Positions 1-9,100 of a stretch of 64,000 nt of DNA are shown here, piece after piece. A program made the position numbers and the translations under genes. The stretch spans positions 372,001-436,000 of the forward strand of contig JAGOPK010000001.1 in NCBI GenBank assembly GCA_017992055.1, written 5' to 3'. The first letter of the stretch is position 1; every line of letters begins with the position of its first letter. The notes under the pieces were generated by a model. That model had not been told where the DNA came from and did no database searches. It worked only from the letters and a program-made list of their open reading frames with translations. This stretch comes from Burkholderiaceae bacterium. GTDB lineage: Bacteria > Pseudomonadota > Gammaproteobacteria > Burkholderiales > Burkholderiaceae_C.

Positions 1-846
1 TGGGCGCCGTTCTTCCAGACCTGGGACCTGGCCGGCAAGTTTCCGGACATCCTGCGTGACGACATCGTCGGCAGCGAGGCCCAGCGTGTGTTCAGCGATG
101 GCAAGCGATTGCTGCAGCGGGCCATCGACGGCCGCTGGCTGCAGGCCAATGGCGTGGTCGGCTTCTGGCCGGCCAACACCGTGGACGACGACACCATTGC
201 CATCTACACCGACGAGTCGCGCAGCCAGGTGCTGATGCACTGGCGGCCGCTGCGCCTGCAAAGCGAGCGGCCGGTGGTCGACGGCGTGAAGCGGCCCAAC
301 CGCAGCCTGGCCGACTTCATCGCGCCGGCCGGCGTGGCGCCGGACTACATCGGCCTGTTCGCGGTCACTGCCGGCATCGGCGCCGACAAGAAGACGGCCC
401 AGTTCGAGGCCGACCACGACGACTACAGCGCCATCATGCTCAAGGCCCTGGCCGACCGCCTGGCCGAGGCCTTTGCCGAGCGCCTGCACCAGCGCGTGCG
501 CACCGAGCTGTGGGGCTATGCAAGCGACGAGGCGCTGAGCAACGAGGAACTGATTGCCGAGAAGTACCGCGGCATCCGCCCGGCGCCGGGCTATCCGGCC
601 TGCCCCGACCACAGCGTCAAGCGCGCGATGTTCCAGGCCCTGCAGGCCGACGACATCGGCATGGGCCTGACCGACAGCCTGGCCATGACGCCGGCGGCCT
701 CGGTCAGCGGCTTCTACCTGGCGCATCCCGAGGCCACGTATTTCAACGTCGGCCGCATCGGCGACGACCAGCTGGCCGCCTGGGCCGCGGGCGAGGCGCT
801 GGACGAGGCCAGCGCGCGCCGCTTGCTGGCACCGGTATTGGGCTGA
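1..846 (+). CDS. metH: Methionine synthase MetH, C-terminal activation (AdoMet-binding) domain; 5'-truncated by the window edge
   Basis: The reading frame is open from the first base, and 281 residues are visible. The segment matches the C-terminal reactivation domain of cobalamin-dependent methionine synthase, which binds S-adenosylmethionine and remethylates oxidised cob(II)alamin. The diagnostic AdoMet-binding stretch RPAPGYPACPDHS (bases about 577-615) and the downstream SVSGFYLAHPEATYF segment are both present. The Hcy, folate and B12 domains lie upstream, outside the window. The gene ends 10 bp before the convergent LysR gene. The enzyme is cytosolic and makes methionine from homocysteine. 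In many betaproteobacteria MetH is split into two genes, and this fragment cannot show which arrangement applies. Confidence 0.95.
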   Translation, partial: WAPFFQTWDLAGKFPDILRDDIVGSEAQRVFSDGKRLLQRAIDGRWLQANGVVGFWPANTVDDDTIAIYTDESRSQVLMHWRPLRLQSERPVVDGVKRPNRSLADFIAPAGVAPDYIGLFAVTAGIGADKKTAQFEADHDDYSAIMLKALADRLAEAFAERLHQRVRTELWGYASDEALSNEELIAEKYRGIRPAPGYPACPDHSVKRAMFQALQADDIGMGLTDSLAMTPAASVSGFYLAHPEATYFNVGRIGDDQLAAWAAGEALDEASARRLLAPVLG

Positions 847-856
847 CTTCGGCGCT

Positions 857-1741
857 TCACAAGGCCGCGATGGCGCGGCGGTAGGCCTCGACAAAATGGG
901 CCACCGGCGCGGCCATCGGCCGCGACTGCAGCCACAGCGCCTTGACGGCCAGCGAGGTGGCCGGCTCGATGGGCAGCACGGTCAGCGCCTGGCTGAAGCG
1001 CGCGGCGCTGAGGTCGTCGACCACGGCCACGCCCAGGCCGCTGGCCGCGAAGTCCAGCGCCACCTGGTGGGTCTTGACCGCCAGCCGGGCCGGAAACGGC
1101 CAGCCATGGCGCTCGGCCAGCGTGGCCACCATGCGGCCCACCGGATCACTGCCCAGCACCTCGATCAGCGGCATCGAGCGCATCTGGTCGGCCGACACCT
1201 GGCCGGCCTGGGCAAACTTGCCCAGCACCTCGGGCCGCCCGGCGCACACCAGGCGGCGGCGGCCCAGGTCCAGCACCTCCAGCGCCGGATGCAGCGGCGG
1301 CTCCAGCGCAATGCCCACGTCGATCTCGTGCATGCGCAGCCATTCGAGCAGGGTGTCGTAATGGCCGGTGGAGAACTCCCAGCGTGGCGCGCCGGCCAGC
1401 CGCGGCAGGCCCTGGAAGGCCTGCGGCAGGGCCCCGGCCATCGACAGCACGATGCCCACGCGCACCGTGGCCGTGCTGCCCGAGCGCAGGTTGTGCGCGG
1501 CCCGGCGCACATCGTCCAGGCCGTCGAAGGTCAGGCGCAGCAGCGGCGCCAGGTGCTGCAGCTCCGGCGTGGGCCGCAGGCGGCCGCCGCGGCGCAGAAA
1601 CAATGGATAGCCCAGGCTCTGCTCGGCATGCTGCAGCGTGCGCGTGGCCGCCGGCTGGGTGATGTTGAGCAGGCGCGCCGCGGCGCTGAGCGAGCCGGTT
1701 TGCACGACCGCATGGATCAGTTCGACATGGCGCAGCTTCAT
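857..1741 (-). CDS. LysR-family transcriptional regulator
   Basis: This 294-residue protein has the standard LysR length. The N-terminal winged helix-turn-helix (about residues 1-65) contains SLSAAARLLNITQPAATRTL, the typical LysR recognition-helix region. It is followed by a linker helix and a periplasmic-binding-protein-like effector domain. ATG at 1741 was preferred over the GTG directly before it at 1744. The gene is divergent from the PEP-CTERM gene at 1857 with 115 bp between them, and convergent with metH. LysR proteins often control the divergent neighbour, so the PEP-CTERM/gamma-glutamyltransferase pair is a possible target. I found no clear T-N11-A operator pair. The effector is unknown. 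Confidence 0.9.
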   Translation of the reverse strand: MKLRHVELIHAVVQTGSLSAAARLLNITQPAATRTLQHAEQSLGYPLFLRRGGRLRPTPELQHLAPLLRLTFDGLDDVRRAAHNLRSGSTATVRVGIVLSMAGALPQAFQGLPRLAGAPRWEFSTGHYDTLLEWLRMHEIDVGIALEPPLHPALEVLDLGRRRLVCAGRPEVLGKFAQAGQVSADQMRSMPLIEVLGSDPVGRMVATLAERHGWPFPARLAVKTHQVALDFAASGLGVAVVDDLSAARFSQALTVLPIEPATSLAVKALWLQSRPMAAPVAHFVEAYRRAIAAL

Positions 1742-1856
1742 CACGTGTTTGCGGGGGAGCCATGACCGGGGAGCATGGGCAGGCCCGGACTATGCATGAC
1801 CACCACCGCGGCACGCTCCTAGACTGGATGAAAGCAGTCACCTCTGGAGTCGTTCG

Positions 1857-2417
1857 ATGGGATTTGTCACGCGATGCGGCGCTGCCGCCGTCCTGGGCCT
1901 GGCCGCGCTGTCGGCCCAGGCCGCTCACATCAGCAGCCAGTTCACCGCGCTGGGCACCGGGCAGTGGCGCCTGGACCTGACGCTGCAGGCCGAGCCGGGC
2001 GATGCGGCCTTCAATGGCTTCACCGTCTACCTGCCCTATGGCGAGGCCTACGGCCTGGTGCCGCTGGCCACGCCTTCAGGCTGGGACGTGCTGACCTGGG
2101 AACCCGATGCCGTGCTGCTGGCCGGCGGTGCCTATGACGCCTGGACCGGTGGCGCCGCCGTGGCCGTGGGCCCGGTGCTGTCGGGCTTTGGCCTGACGCT
2201 GAACTGGACCGGCGCGGCCGCACCCGCCGCCGGTCTGGCCTACGACACCTATTGGCTGGACGACCAGGGCTTCAGCCTCGTCGGCAGCGGCAGCACCGTG
2301 GCCGTGGCCTCCGTGCCCGAGCCGGCCAGCCTGCTGCTGGCACTGGCCGGCCTGGGACTGGCCGGCCTGGTGGCCCGCCGCCGCCCCATCGTCCAGGCTG
2401 AGCAGGTGTCGGCATGA
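1857..2417 (+). CDS. PEP-CTERM sorting-domain protein, small exported
   Basis: This 186-residue protein has an N-terminal signal peptide ending near residue 22 (SAQA/AH) and a soluble beta-rich middle without a recognisable enzyme motif. Its C-terminal tripartite PEP-CTERM signal consists of VPEPAS, a hydrophobic helix and an ARRR basic tail. Proteins of this class are exported, cleaved by exosortase EpsH/XrtA and associated with the cell surface or exopolysaccharide. No exosortase gene is in the window. A GGAG Shine-Dalgarno lies 9 bases before ATG, and a TAGACT -10-like hexamer is at 1819-1824. The stop overlaps the start of the gamma-glutamyltransferase gene (ATGA), so the two are probably co-translated. 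Confidence 0.85.
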   Translation: MGFVTRCGAAAVLGLAALSAQAAHISSQFTALGTGQWRLDLTLQAEPGDAAFNGFTVYLPYGEAYGLVPLATPSGWDVLTWEPDAVLLAGGAYDAWTGGAAVAVGPVLSGFGLTLNWTGAAAPAAGLAYDTYWLDDQGFSLVGSGSTVAVASVPEPASLLLALAGLGLAGLVARRRPIVQAEQVSA

Positions 2418-4933
2418 GCGCCGCCGCAGTCTTTCCACTGCGCGCCGGCAGCGCGCTGGCCCTGGCCGCTGCCGGCCTGCTGCAGGCCTGCGGCGGGGGG
2501 GCCTCCGATGCCGCGCCCAGCGCCAGCGCGGCGGCCGCGCCGCAGCAGACGGCGCTGGCTGCGGCCTCCGATGCCGGCACCCCGGCCAGCGCCCAGGTGC
2601 TGGAGCTGATCCCGGCCGGCGAGACCCGCGTCGCCCGCACCGTCTACGACCTGGTGTTCAAGGTCAGGGTGGCCAATGGCGCCGTGGCCCAGACCGGCAT
2701 CGTGGCCACGCTCAACGCGGTGGGCAGTGGCACCAGCATCGTCGACGGCCGCGTGGTCGTGGGCGACCTGGGCGCCGGCCAGAGCGGCACGCCGGCCGAC
2801 ACCATCACGCTGCGTCACGACCGCAGCAAGGCCTTCAATGCCGCGGCCCTGCAATGGACGGTGAGCGGCATGCCCACGCGGGTGGTGCGCTTCGATCCCG
2901 CGCTGTGCCAGCTGCAGGCCGGCGCGCCCTATGGCCAGACGGTGGGCATCAGCGGCACCAACATGATGGTCACCTCGGCCGACGTGAATGCCTCCGCCGC
3001 CGGCTGCCGCGTGCTGGCGCGCGGCGGCAGCGCCGCCGATGCGGCGGTGGCGGTGCAGGCGGTGCTGGGCGTGGTCGAGCCCTTTGCCTCGGGCCTGGGC
3101 GGCGGCAGCGTGGTCACCTACTACGACGCGGCCAGCAAGACCGTGCGTGCCTACGACGGCCTGTCGGCCGCGCCGGCCAACATCGGCGCCTCGACCACCA
3201 CCTCGATCTACCAGATGGCGGTGGCCGACGACCTCAAGTGCCGCAGCGGCCAGTCCATCGGCGGCAGCCTGTCGGCGCAGCAGGGCAATACCAACATCTC
3301 CGGCCGGGCCACCGGCGTGCCGGGCACGGTGCGCGTGTTGGGCCTGCTGCAGGCCAACCACGGCCGGCTGGCCTGGAACACGCTGTGGGACGAGGCCATC
3401 GGCCATGCCGACAACGGCTTTCCGATGACGCGCTACATGTACTCCACGCTGTACAGCAACGGCACGGTGTTCGACGACGAGACCGGCGAGCCGCTGAACG
3501 CCGGCGGCGTCAAGGCCTGGTGGAACAATGCCCGCGACCGCTGGGGCGCGGTGCGCTGCAAGTACAGCGACATCCGGGCCCGTTACTGCGATGCCAGCGA
3601 CAGCGCCGGCGAGCGCCCGCTGGCCGTGGGCACGGCGATCCGCAACCCCGAGCTGGCGGCCACGCTGCGCAGCGTGCGCGATGGCGGTGCCGACGCCTTC
3701 TACGATCCCAGCGGCCCCATCGTCAGCGCCATCCTGGCGCGCTTCCAGGCCGACAAGCTCAAGGCCGACGGCAGCAACAACTGCTATTCGCTGCTGCCCT
3801 CGACCTACAACCCCAGCACCGGCACCACCTCGGCGGCGATCACGCCGGCGCGCATCCCCAGCCTGATGACGGCCAGCGACTTCAGCAGCTACCGCGCCAT
3901 CGAGCGCCGGCCGCTGGTGGGCACGCGCTTCGGCATGACCATCCACACCCAGCCGGCGCCGCTGTTCGGTGGCCTGGTCACGCTGTATTCGCTGGGCCTG
4001 CTGGAGCGCAAGGCACTGGCCGAGCAGACCTGGGGCAGCGAAGGCTTCTACTACCGCGTCGGCGAAGCCAGCCGCCTGGCCAATGCCGACCGGCGCAACA
4101 TCGTCGGCGATCCGGCGTTCTCCAATGTCGATGCACGCGTGTCGGCGCTGCTGTCCGATGCCTACCTCAACGCCCGTGCGGCGCTAATCAATGGCACGGC
4201 CCTGGCCAGCGTGTCGGCCGGTGGCACGGCCGACGGCATCCCGGCCTTCCAGGCCAGCGATCCCGCCGGCTACAGCCCGCTGGCCAGTGCGGCGCGCCGG
4301 GCCTCGGCCCTGCGTGTGGCGCGCCTGGGCCAGGCCGACCGCGACGAGGACTGGAACACCACCAGCCATCTGTCCATCGTCGATGGCCATGGCAATGCGT
4401 TGTCGATGACCACCACCATCAACACCCACTGGGGCGCGCACATCGAGGCCGCCGGCATGATGCTGAACAACGCGCTGTCCAACTTCTCGGCCAGCTCGCC
4501 GGGCCTGGACGTCAACGGCTATGCCGCCAACAAGCGGCCACGCAGCTCGATCTCGCCGTCCATCGCCTTCGATGCCCAGGGCCGGCTGCGCCTGGTCTGG
4601 GGCGCGGCCGGCGGCGGGCCCATCCCCGACTACATCGTCAAGACCTTCCTCGGCAACGTGGTCTACGGCATGGACATCCAGGCAGCCATGGCCGCCGACA
4701 ACTGGACCGGCCAGGGCGCGACCAACTCGGTGGCGCAGATCGAAAGTGGCAGTGCCGCCGAGGCGCTGATCCCCGGCATGCGCAGCCGCTACGGCTACAC
4801 CAGCAGCACGCTCAGCGCCACCGGCCTGACCAGTGGCCTGTCGGGCATCGCCGTGGGCTACGACGTCAACGGCCTGCCGTTCTACAGCGGCGGTGCCGAC
4901 CCGCGCCGCGCCGGCGGCGCCAGCGGCTACTGA
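2414..4933 (+). CDS. Gamma-glutamyltransferase family protein with lipoprotein-type signal and extra N-terminal domain
   Basis: The protein has 839 residues, against about 580 for typical bacterial GGT. Residues 1-25 form a signal peptide ending in a lipobox-like LLQAC, with Cys26 as the lipidation candidate, followed by a Gly/Ala/Ser-rich linker. Residues about 50-150 look like a beta-sandwich that GGT proteins normally lack. The Ntn-hydrolase body follows, with GGNAADAAVA-like GGSAADAAVA and GLGGGS near residues 210-235. The self-cleavage and nucleophile site TSHLSIVD has Thr at about residue 650, with GHGNALSMTTTIN after it. GGTs cleave gamma-glutamyl bonds of glutathione or transfer the group. 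The predicted site is the periplasm or outer membrane. The start overlaps the preceding PEP-CTERM stop by 4 bp. Substrate is uncertain. Confidence 0.88.
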   Translation: MSAAAVFPLRAGSALALAAAGLLQACGGGASDAAPSASAAAAPQQTALAAASDAGTPASAQVLELIPAGETRVARTVYDLVFKVRVANGAVAQTGIVATLNAVGSGTSIVDGRVVVGDLGAGQSGTPADTITLRHDRSKAFNAAALQWTVSGMPTRVVRFDPALCQLQAGAPYGQTVGISGTNMMVTSADVNASAAGCRVLARGGSAADAAVAVQAVLGVVEPFASGLGGGSVVTYYDAASKTVRAYDGLSAAPANIGASTTTSIYQMAVADDLKCRSGQSIGGSLSAQQGNTNISGRATGVPGTVRVLGLLQANHGRLAWNTLWDEAIGHADNGFPMTRYMYSTLYSNGTVFDDETGEPLNAGGVKAWWNNARDRWGAVRCKYSDIRARYCDASDSAGERPLAVGTAIRNPELAATLRSVRDGGADAFYDPSGPIVSAILARFQADKLKADGSNNCYSLLPSTYNPSTGTTSAAITPARIPSLMTASDFSSYRAIERRPLVGTRFGMTIHTQPAPLFGGLVTLYSLGLLERKALAEQTWGSEGFYYRVGEASRLANADRRNIVGDPAFSNVDARVSALLSDAYLNARAALINGTALASVSAGGTADGIPAFQASDPAGYSPLASAARRASALRVARLGQADRDEDWNTTSHLSIVDGHGNALSMTTTINTHWGAHIEAAGMMLNNALSNFSASSPGLDVNGYAANKRPRSSISPSIAFDAQGRLRLVWGAAGGGPIPDYIVKTFLGNVVYGMDIQAAMAADNWTGQGATNSVAQIESGSAAEALIPGMRSRYGYTSSTLSATGLTSGLSGIAVGYDVNGLPFYSGGADPRRAGGASGY

Positions 4934-4968
4934 CGAGGCGGCGCTGTGAACCCGGGGGGGCCTGCACT

Positions 4969-4974
4969 TAGCAT
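4969..4974 (+). promoter_or_regulatory. -10-like hexamer TAGCAT, 6 bases before the MFS start
   Basis: TAGCAT is followed by six bases (CGCGGC) and then ATG at 4981. Transcription would start about at the ATG, giving a leaderless message. There is no Shine-Dalgarno in front of the ATG and no convincing -35. The same arrangement recurs at several other genes in this window. Confidence 0.4.
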
Positions 4975-4980
4975 CGCGGC

Positions 4981-6156
4981 ATGGCCACCGTCACCCGCCC
5001 CGCGGCGCTGCTGCTGAACATCGCCCATGCGCTGGACCACCTGGCGCTGCTGATCTTTGCCACCGCGGTGTCGGCGATTGCCGCCGACTTCGGCCTGGCG
5101 CGCTGGGAGGACCTGATGCCCTACGGCGTCGGTGCCTTCCTGATGTTCGGCCTGGGCTCGCTGCCGGCCGGCAAGCTGGGCGACCAGTGGGGACGGCGGC
5201 CGATGATGGCGCTGTTCTTCTTCGGCCTGGGCGCCAGCCTGCTGCTGGCGGCGCTGACGCAGAACGCCTGGCAGCTGGCCGCGGCGCTGACCGTGCTGGG
5301 CCTGTTCTCGGCCATCTACCACCCGGTGGGCATTCCGATGCTGGTGCAGGGCGCGGTGCGGCCCGGCGCGGTGATCGGCGTCAACGGCCTGGCCGGCAAC
5401 CTGGGCGTGGCCGCTGCGGCCCTGCTCACCGGCGCCCTGGTGCAATGGGCCGGCTGGCGCGCCGCCTTTGCCGTGCCCGGCCTGCTGTGCCTGGGCCTGG
5501 GCTGGGTGTTCCTGCGCGTGGTGCCGGCCGAGAGCGAGCCGCCGTCGGCGCGCCGCAAGCCGGCGGCGGTGCAGCTGTCGCGCGCGGCGCTGGCGCGGGT
5601 GCTGCTGGTGCTGACCCTGGCCTCGGCCGCGGCCAGCCTGCTGTTCAACCTCACCACCAATGGCAATGCCCAGCTGCTGGCCGAGCGGCTGGACGGCATC
5701 GTCGGCGATCCGGCCACGCTGGGCGCGCTGCTGGCCGGCGTGTATGCGCTGGCCTCGCTGGCCCAGGTGGTGGTGGGCCGGCTGCTGGACCGCATGCCGA
5801 TCAAGCGGCTGCAGATCGCCATCGTGCTGGCCCAGGCGCCGCTGCTGGCCCTGGCCAGCCAGGCCCAGGGCTGGGCCCTGTATGCGGCCCTGCTGGGCGT
5901 GATGGCACTGATCTTCGGTGCCATCCCGTTCACCGACGCGGTGATCGTGCGCTATGTCGACGATGCCATGCGCTCGCGCGTGGCCGGGCTGCGCCTGGCC
6001 ATCTCGCTGGGCTTCAGCTCGCTGGCCGTGTGGGCGCTGGGCCCGGTGGTCAAGGCGGCGAGTTTTGCCACCCTGCTGGCCTGGATGGCCGGCATCGCGC
6101 TGTGCACGGCGGCGGTGCTGATGGCGATGCCGGCCGAGCCGGCGCGGCGCGGCTGA
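4981..6156 (+). CDS. MFS transporter
   Basis: This 391-residue protein has about twelve hydrophobic segments. The first loop contains GKLGDQWGRRPMM, close to the conserved MFS loop 2-3 motif GxLaDrxGrr. It sits in the inner membrane and probably moves a small solute using the proton gradient. There is no sequence clue to the substrate. The gene stands alone, 47 bp after the gamma-glutamyltransferase stop, with its own -10-like hexamer. It converges on the STAND gene, with 8 bp between the two stops. Confidence 0.85.
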   Translation: MATVTRPAALLLNIAHALDHLALLIFATAVSAIAADFGLARWEDLMPYGVGAFLMFGLGSLPAGKLGDQWGRRPMMALFFFGLGASLLLAALTQNAWQLAAALTVLGLFSAIYHPVGIPMLVQGAVRPGAVIGVNGLAGNLGVAAAALLTGALVQWAGWRAAFAVPGLLCLGLGWVFLRVVPAESEPPSARRKPAAVQLSRAALARVLLVLTLASAAASLLFNLTTNGNAQLLAERLDGIVGDPATLGALLAGVYALASLAQVVVGRLLDRMPIKRLQIAIVLAQAPLLALASQAQGWALYAALLGVMALIFGAIPFTDAVIVRYVDDAMRSRVAGLRLAISLGFSSLAVWALGPVVKAASFATLLAWMAGIALCTAAVLMAMPAEPARRG

Positions 6157-6164
6157 TCGGCGCT

Positions 6165-9100
6165 TCAGTCCACCATGCTGTCGGCCAGGCGCATGTCGTG
6201 CAGCAGCGTGGCATCGAAGGGATGGCGGCCCTGCTGCAGCAGGCGCATCCAGGCCAGGCGCTGGGCGCGGTACTGCTCGGGGAAGTTGCGGTCGGCCAGC
6301 GCCGCGGCGAACTCGCGCGCCGCCTCGGCGCGGCGGCCGGTCAGCGCCAGGGCCACCGCCAGCGAGTCGTGGATCTCGCCGCTGCCCGGGCTCTGCCGCA
6401 CCGCGCGCTGGCACAGCGGCAGCGCCTGGGCCGCGGCGCCGACCAGGGCGGCGCGGTAGCACAGCGTGTTCAAGGTCTCGGGTTCGGCCGCCGGGCCTTC
6501 CTGCTGCTGCGCCTGCAGGGCCTGCAGCGCGCGCGCACGGGCACCGGCGGCGTCGCCGTCGATGGCCATCCGCAGCGCCTGCCGCATCAGTGCACGGCCG
6601 ATGTGGTCTTCGCTCTCGGCCTGCCGGCAGGTGGCGCGGAAGGGCTGGTTGCCCAGGTGCGACTGCCATTGCTCCAGGTCCAGGTTGCGGCGCACGCGCT
6701 GGCACAGCAGCTCGGCCACCGGCGGCAGCGCGTCGGGCCGGCCCAGCGACCAGTGCGTGACCCAGCCGCCCGCATCGGCGCTGACCGCGCTGCCGCCATC
6801 GGCGGCAAAGCCCAGTGCGCTGATGGCGTCGCGGTGGCCCCAGGCCAGGCGCTGGCGTGGCCGCCAGTCGGCCACCGACCACAGATAGAGGCTGCCATCG
6901 CGGCTGCCGGCCAGCAGCCAGCGCCCGTCCGGTGACGGTGCCAGGCTGGTGATGCGGGCCTCGCTGCCGCTCAGCACCCGCGGCGCCTGGCCAATGCGGT
7001 TCGGGCCCGGGCCCTGCCCCAGCCCATGCACATGCACGCCCGCGCCTTCCTCGGCGACGACCAGCTGGCTGCCGTCGAGGGTGAAGGCGCCCAGCTCGGC
7101 CCGTGCACGCAGCACCGGCTCCAGCGTTGGCGAGGCGGTGGCCAGCACCCACAGCGAGCTGTCCTGGCGGTTGGTGACGGCCAGCCAGCGGCCGTCGCGG
7201 CTGAAGCCCAGGGTCCAGCTGCGCTCGCTGGCGCTGGCCAGTTCACGCTGGCGTGGCGCGCCGCCGGCCTGCAGGTCCCAGATCGCCAGCTGGGGTGGCG
7301 CGGCCGGCTCGCCACGCGCCTCGCGCGGGCGCATGGCCCGGCTCGCCGGTGCGGTTCCGCGCGGCGGCTCGCTGACCGCGGCCAGCCAGCGGCCATCGGC
7401 GCTGAAGGCCAGCGCGCGCCACTGCTGGCCACCGTCGGGATGGTTCAGCGTGGCCAGCGGCTGGCGGGTCGCCAGCTCCCAGACCTGAAGCCGCGCTCCG
7501 GCCCCGTCGCGCAGGGCCCAGGCCAGGCGGTGGCCGCCGGCGCTGGCGGCCAGCGCATCGACGGCGGTGCCGAAGTCGCTGCGGGCCGGCAGCACCACCG
7601 CGTCACCCTGGGCCGGATACCAGGCCAGGCCGTGCGAGGTGGCCTGGTTGCTGCCGCTGATCGGGCTGAGCAGGATGCCGCTGTGGTCGGGCGCCAGGCC
7701 CTGCAGGCGCTTATCGTGCGCGCCCTGCTGGCGCTCGTCGCTGCGCAAGGGCGCTGCAGCGTCGGCGCTGTCGCGGTGCAGGCGGCCGGCCTCGTCCAGC
7801 GCCAGCAGGCGCGGTGTCTCGCCTCCGGCCAGGGCCAGGGCCACGATGTCGTTGTCGCTGCCCGGCAGCCGCTGTGCCCAGCGGCGCCAGCCGCCGTCGG
7901 ACAGGTCGATGCGGCGCACGCCGTCGTAGGTGCCGACCAGCAGCAAGCGGTCGCCGCTGGCAAAGCCCATCGACAGCGCCGCGGGCAGCTTCAGCGCCGC
8001 CGCGCCACCGTTGCCGCCGGCCGGGAGGATCAGCAGCAGGGGTGCAAAGCGCTGGACGGGCTGGCGCTCCGCGCCGACCTGCACCAGCTGCAGCGCGGCC
8101 AGGCGGCCATCGGCGGATTCGGCCGCCGCGCCCAGGTCCAGGTCGGTGGGCAGCGGGCCGTGGCGGGCCGGCACCAGGCGCGCCAGCGGCTGCGCGCCGC
8201 GCGATGCCGGCTCGCCCTGCGCGTCGACCTGCCAGCGCAGCAGGCTGCCATCGGACAGTGCATACAGCCGCCGGCCATCGGCGCTGGCATGCAGCCGGCG
8301 CGGGGGCCGGGCGCCGGCGGGCAGCAAGGACTTGGAGCGGTCGAAGGCCGGTGGCAGCCAGCGCTCCAGCCGGTCGTTGCCGAGCACGACCAGGGTCTGG
8401 CCGGCAAAACGCAGCCGCGGCCCGGCACCGCCGGCCAGGCTGGCCAGCGGCTGGCCGTCGGCAAAGCGCAGCACGCGCACGGCGCCGGACTTGTCGGCCA
8501 CGGCCAGGCGCTCGGCCTCGGCATCCAGGGCCAGGCTGGCGAGGTCGGTCAGCGGCTGCAGCGTGCGCAGCAGCACCGGTGCCGGCGACAGCCGCCACAG
8601 GGCCACGCGCCCGCTGGCATCGCCGGTGGCGGCCCAGCGGCCATCGCGGCTGAGCTGCAGCTGCGTCACGCGCCTGCCGGCATGCGCTTCGGCGCTGCCG
8701 CCCAGCCGCTCCATGCGTTCATCGGGCAGCGGCCGTTGCAGTGCCAGGCCGGCCGCCGAGTCGACCGCGACGACGCCGGCGCCATCGGGCAGCACCGCCA
8801 GCAGCGCCGGCGCCACCGGCGTGGCACGCGGCTCGCTGAGGGCCAGCCGGCGGCCGCTGGCCGCATCCCAAAGGCCCAGGCGGCCCTCCTCGTCCAGCGT
8901 GCCCAGGCGCTGGCCATCGGCCGACCAGGCCAGCATGCGCAGCGTATCGTTTCCGGCCAGCGGCGCCAGCTCGGGTGGCCGCGCCAGCACCTGCCACAGC
9001 GCGCTGTCGGTTTCGGCGGTGCGCGCCACCGCCAGCGCCTCCACCGCCAGCAGGGCGCCCAGCTCGCCGTCGGCATTGCGTGACTCCATCGCCAGGCGGC

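Noticed and set aside
2249..3946. A 565-residue open frame antisense to the gamma-glutamyltransferase
   Set aside because: The composition is Ala/Gly/Arg/His repeats without family similarity; the plus strand encodes a complete enzyme.
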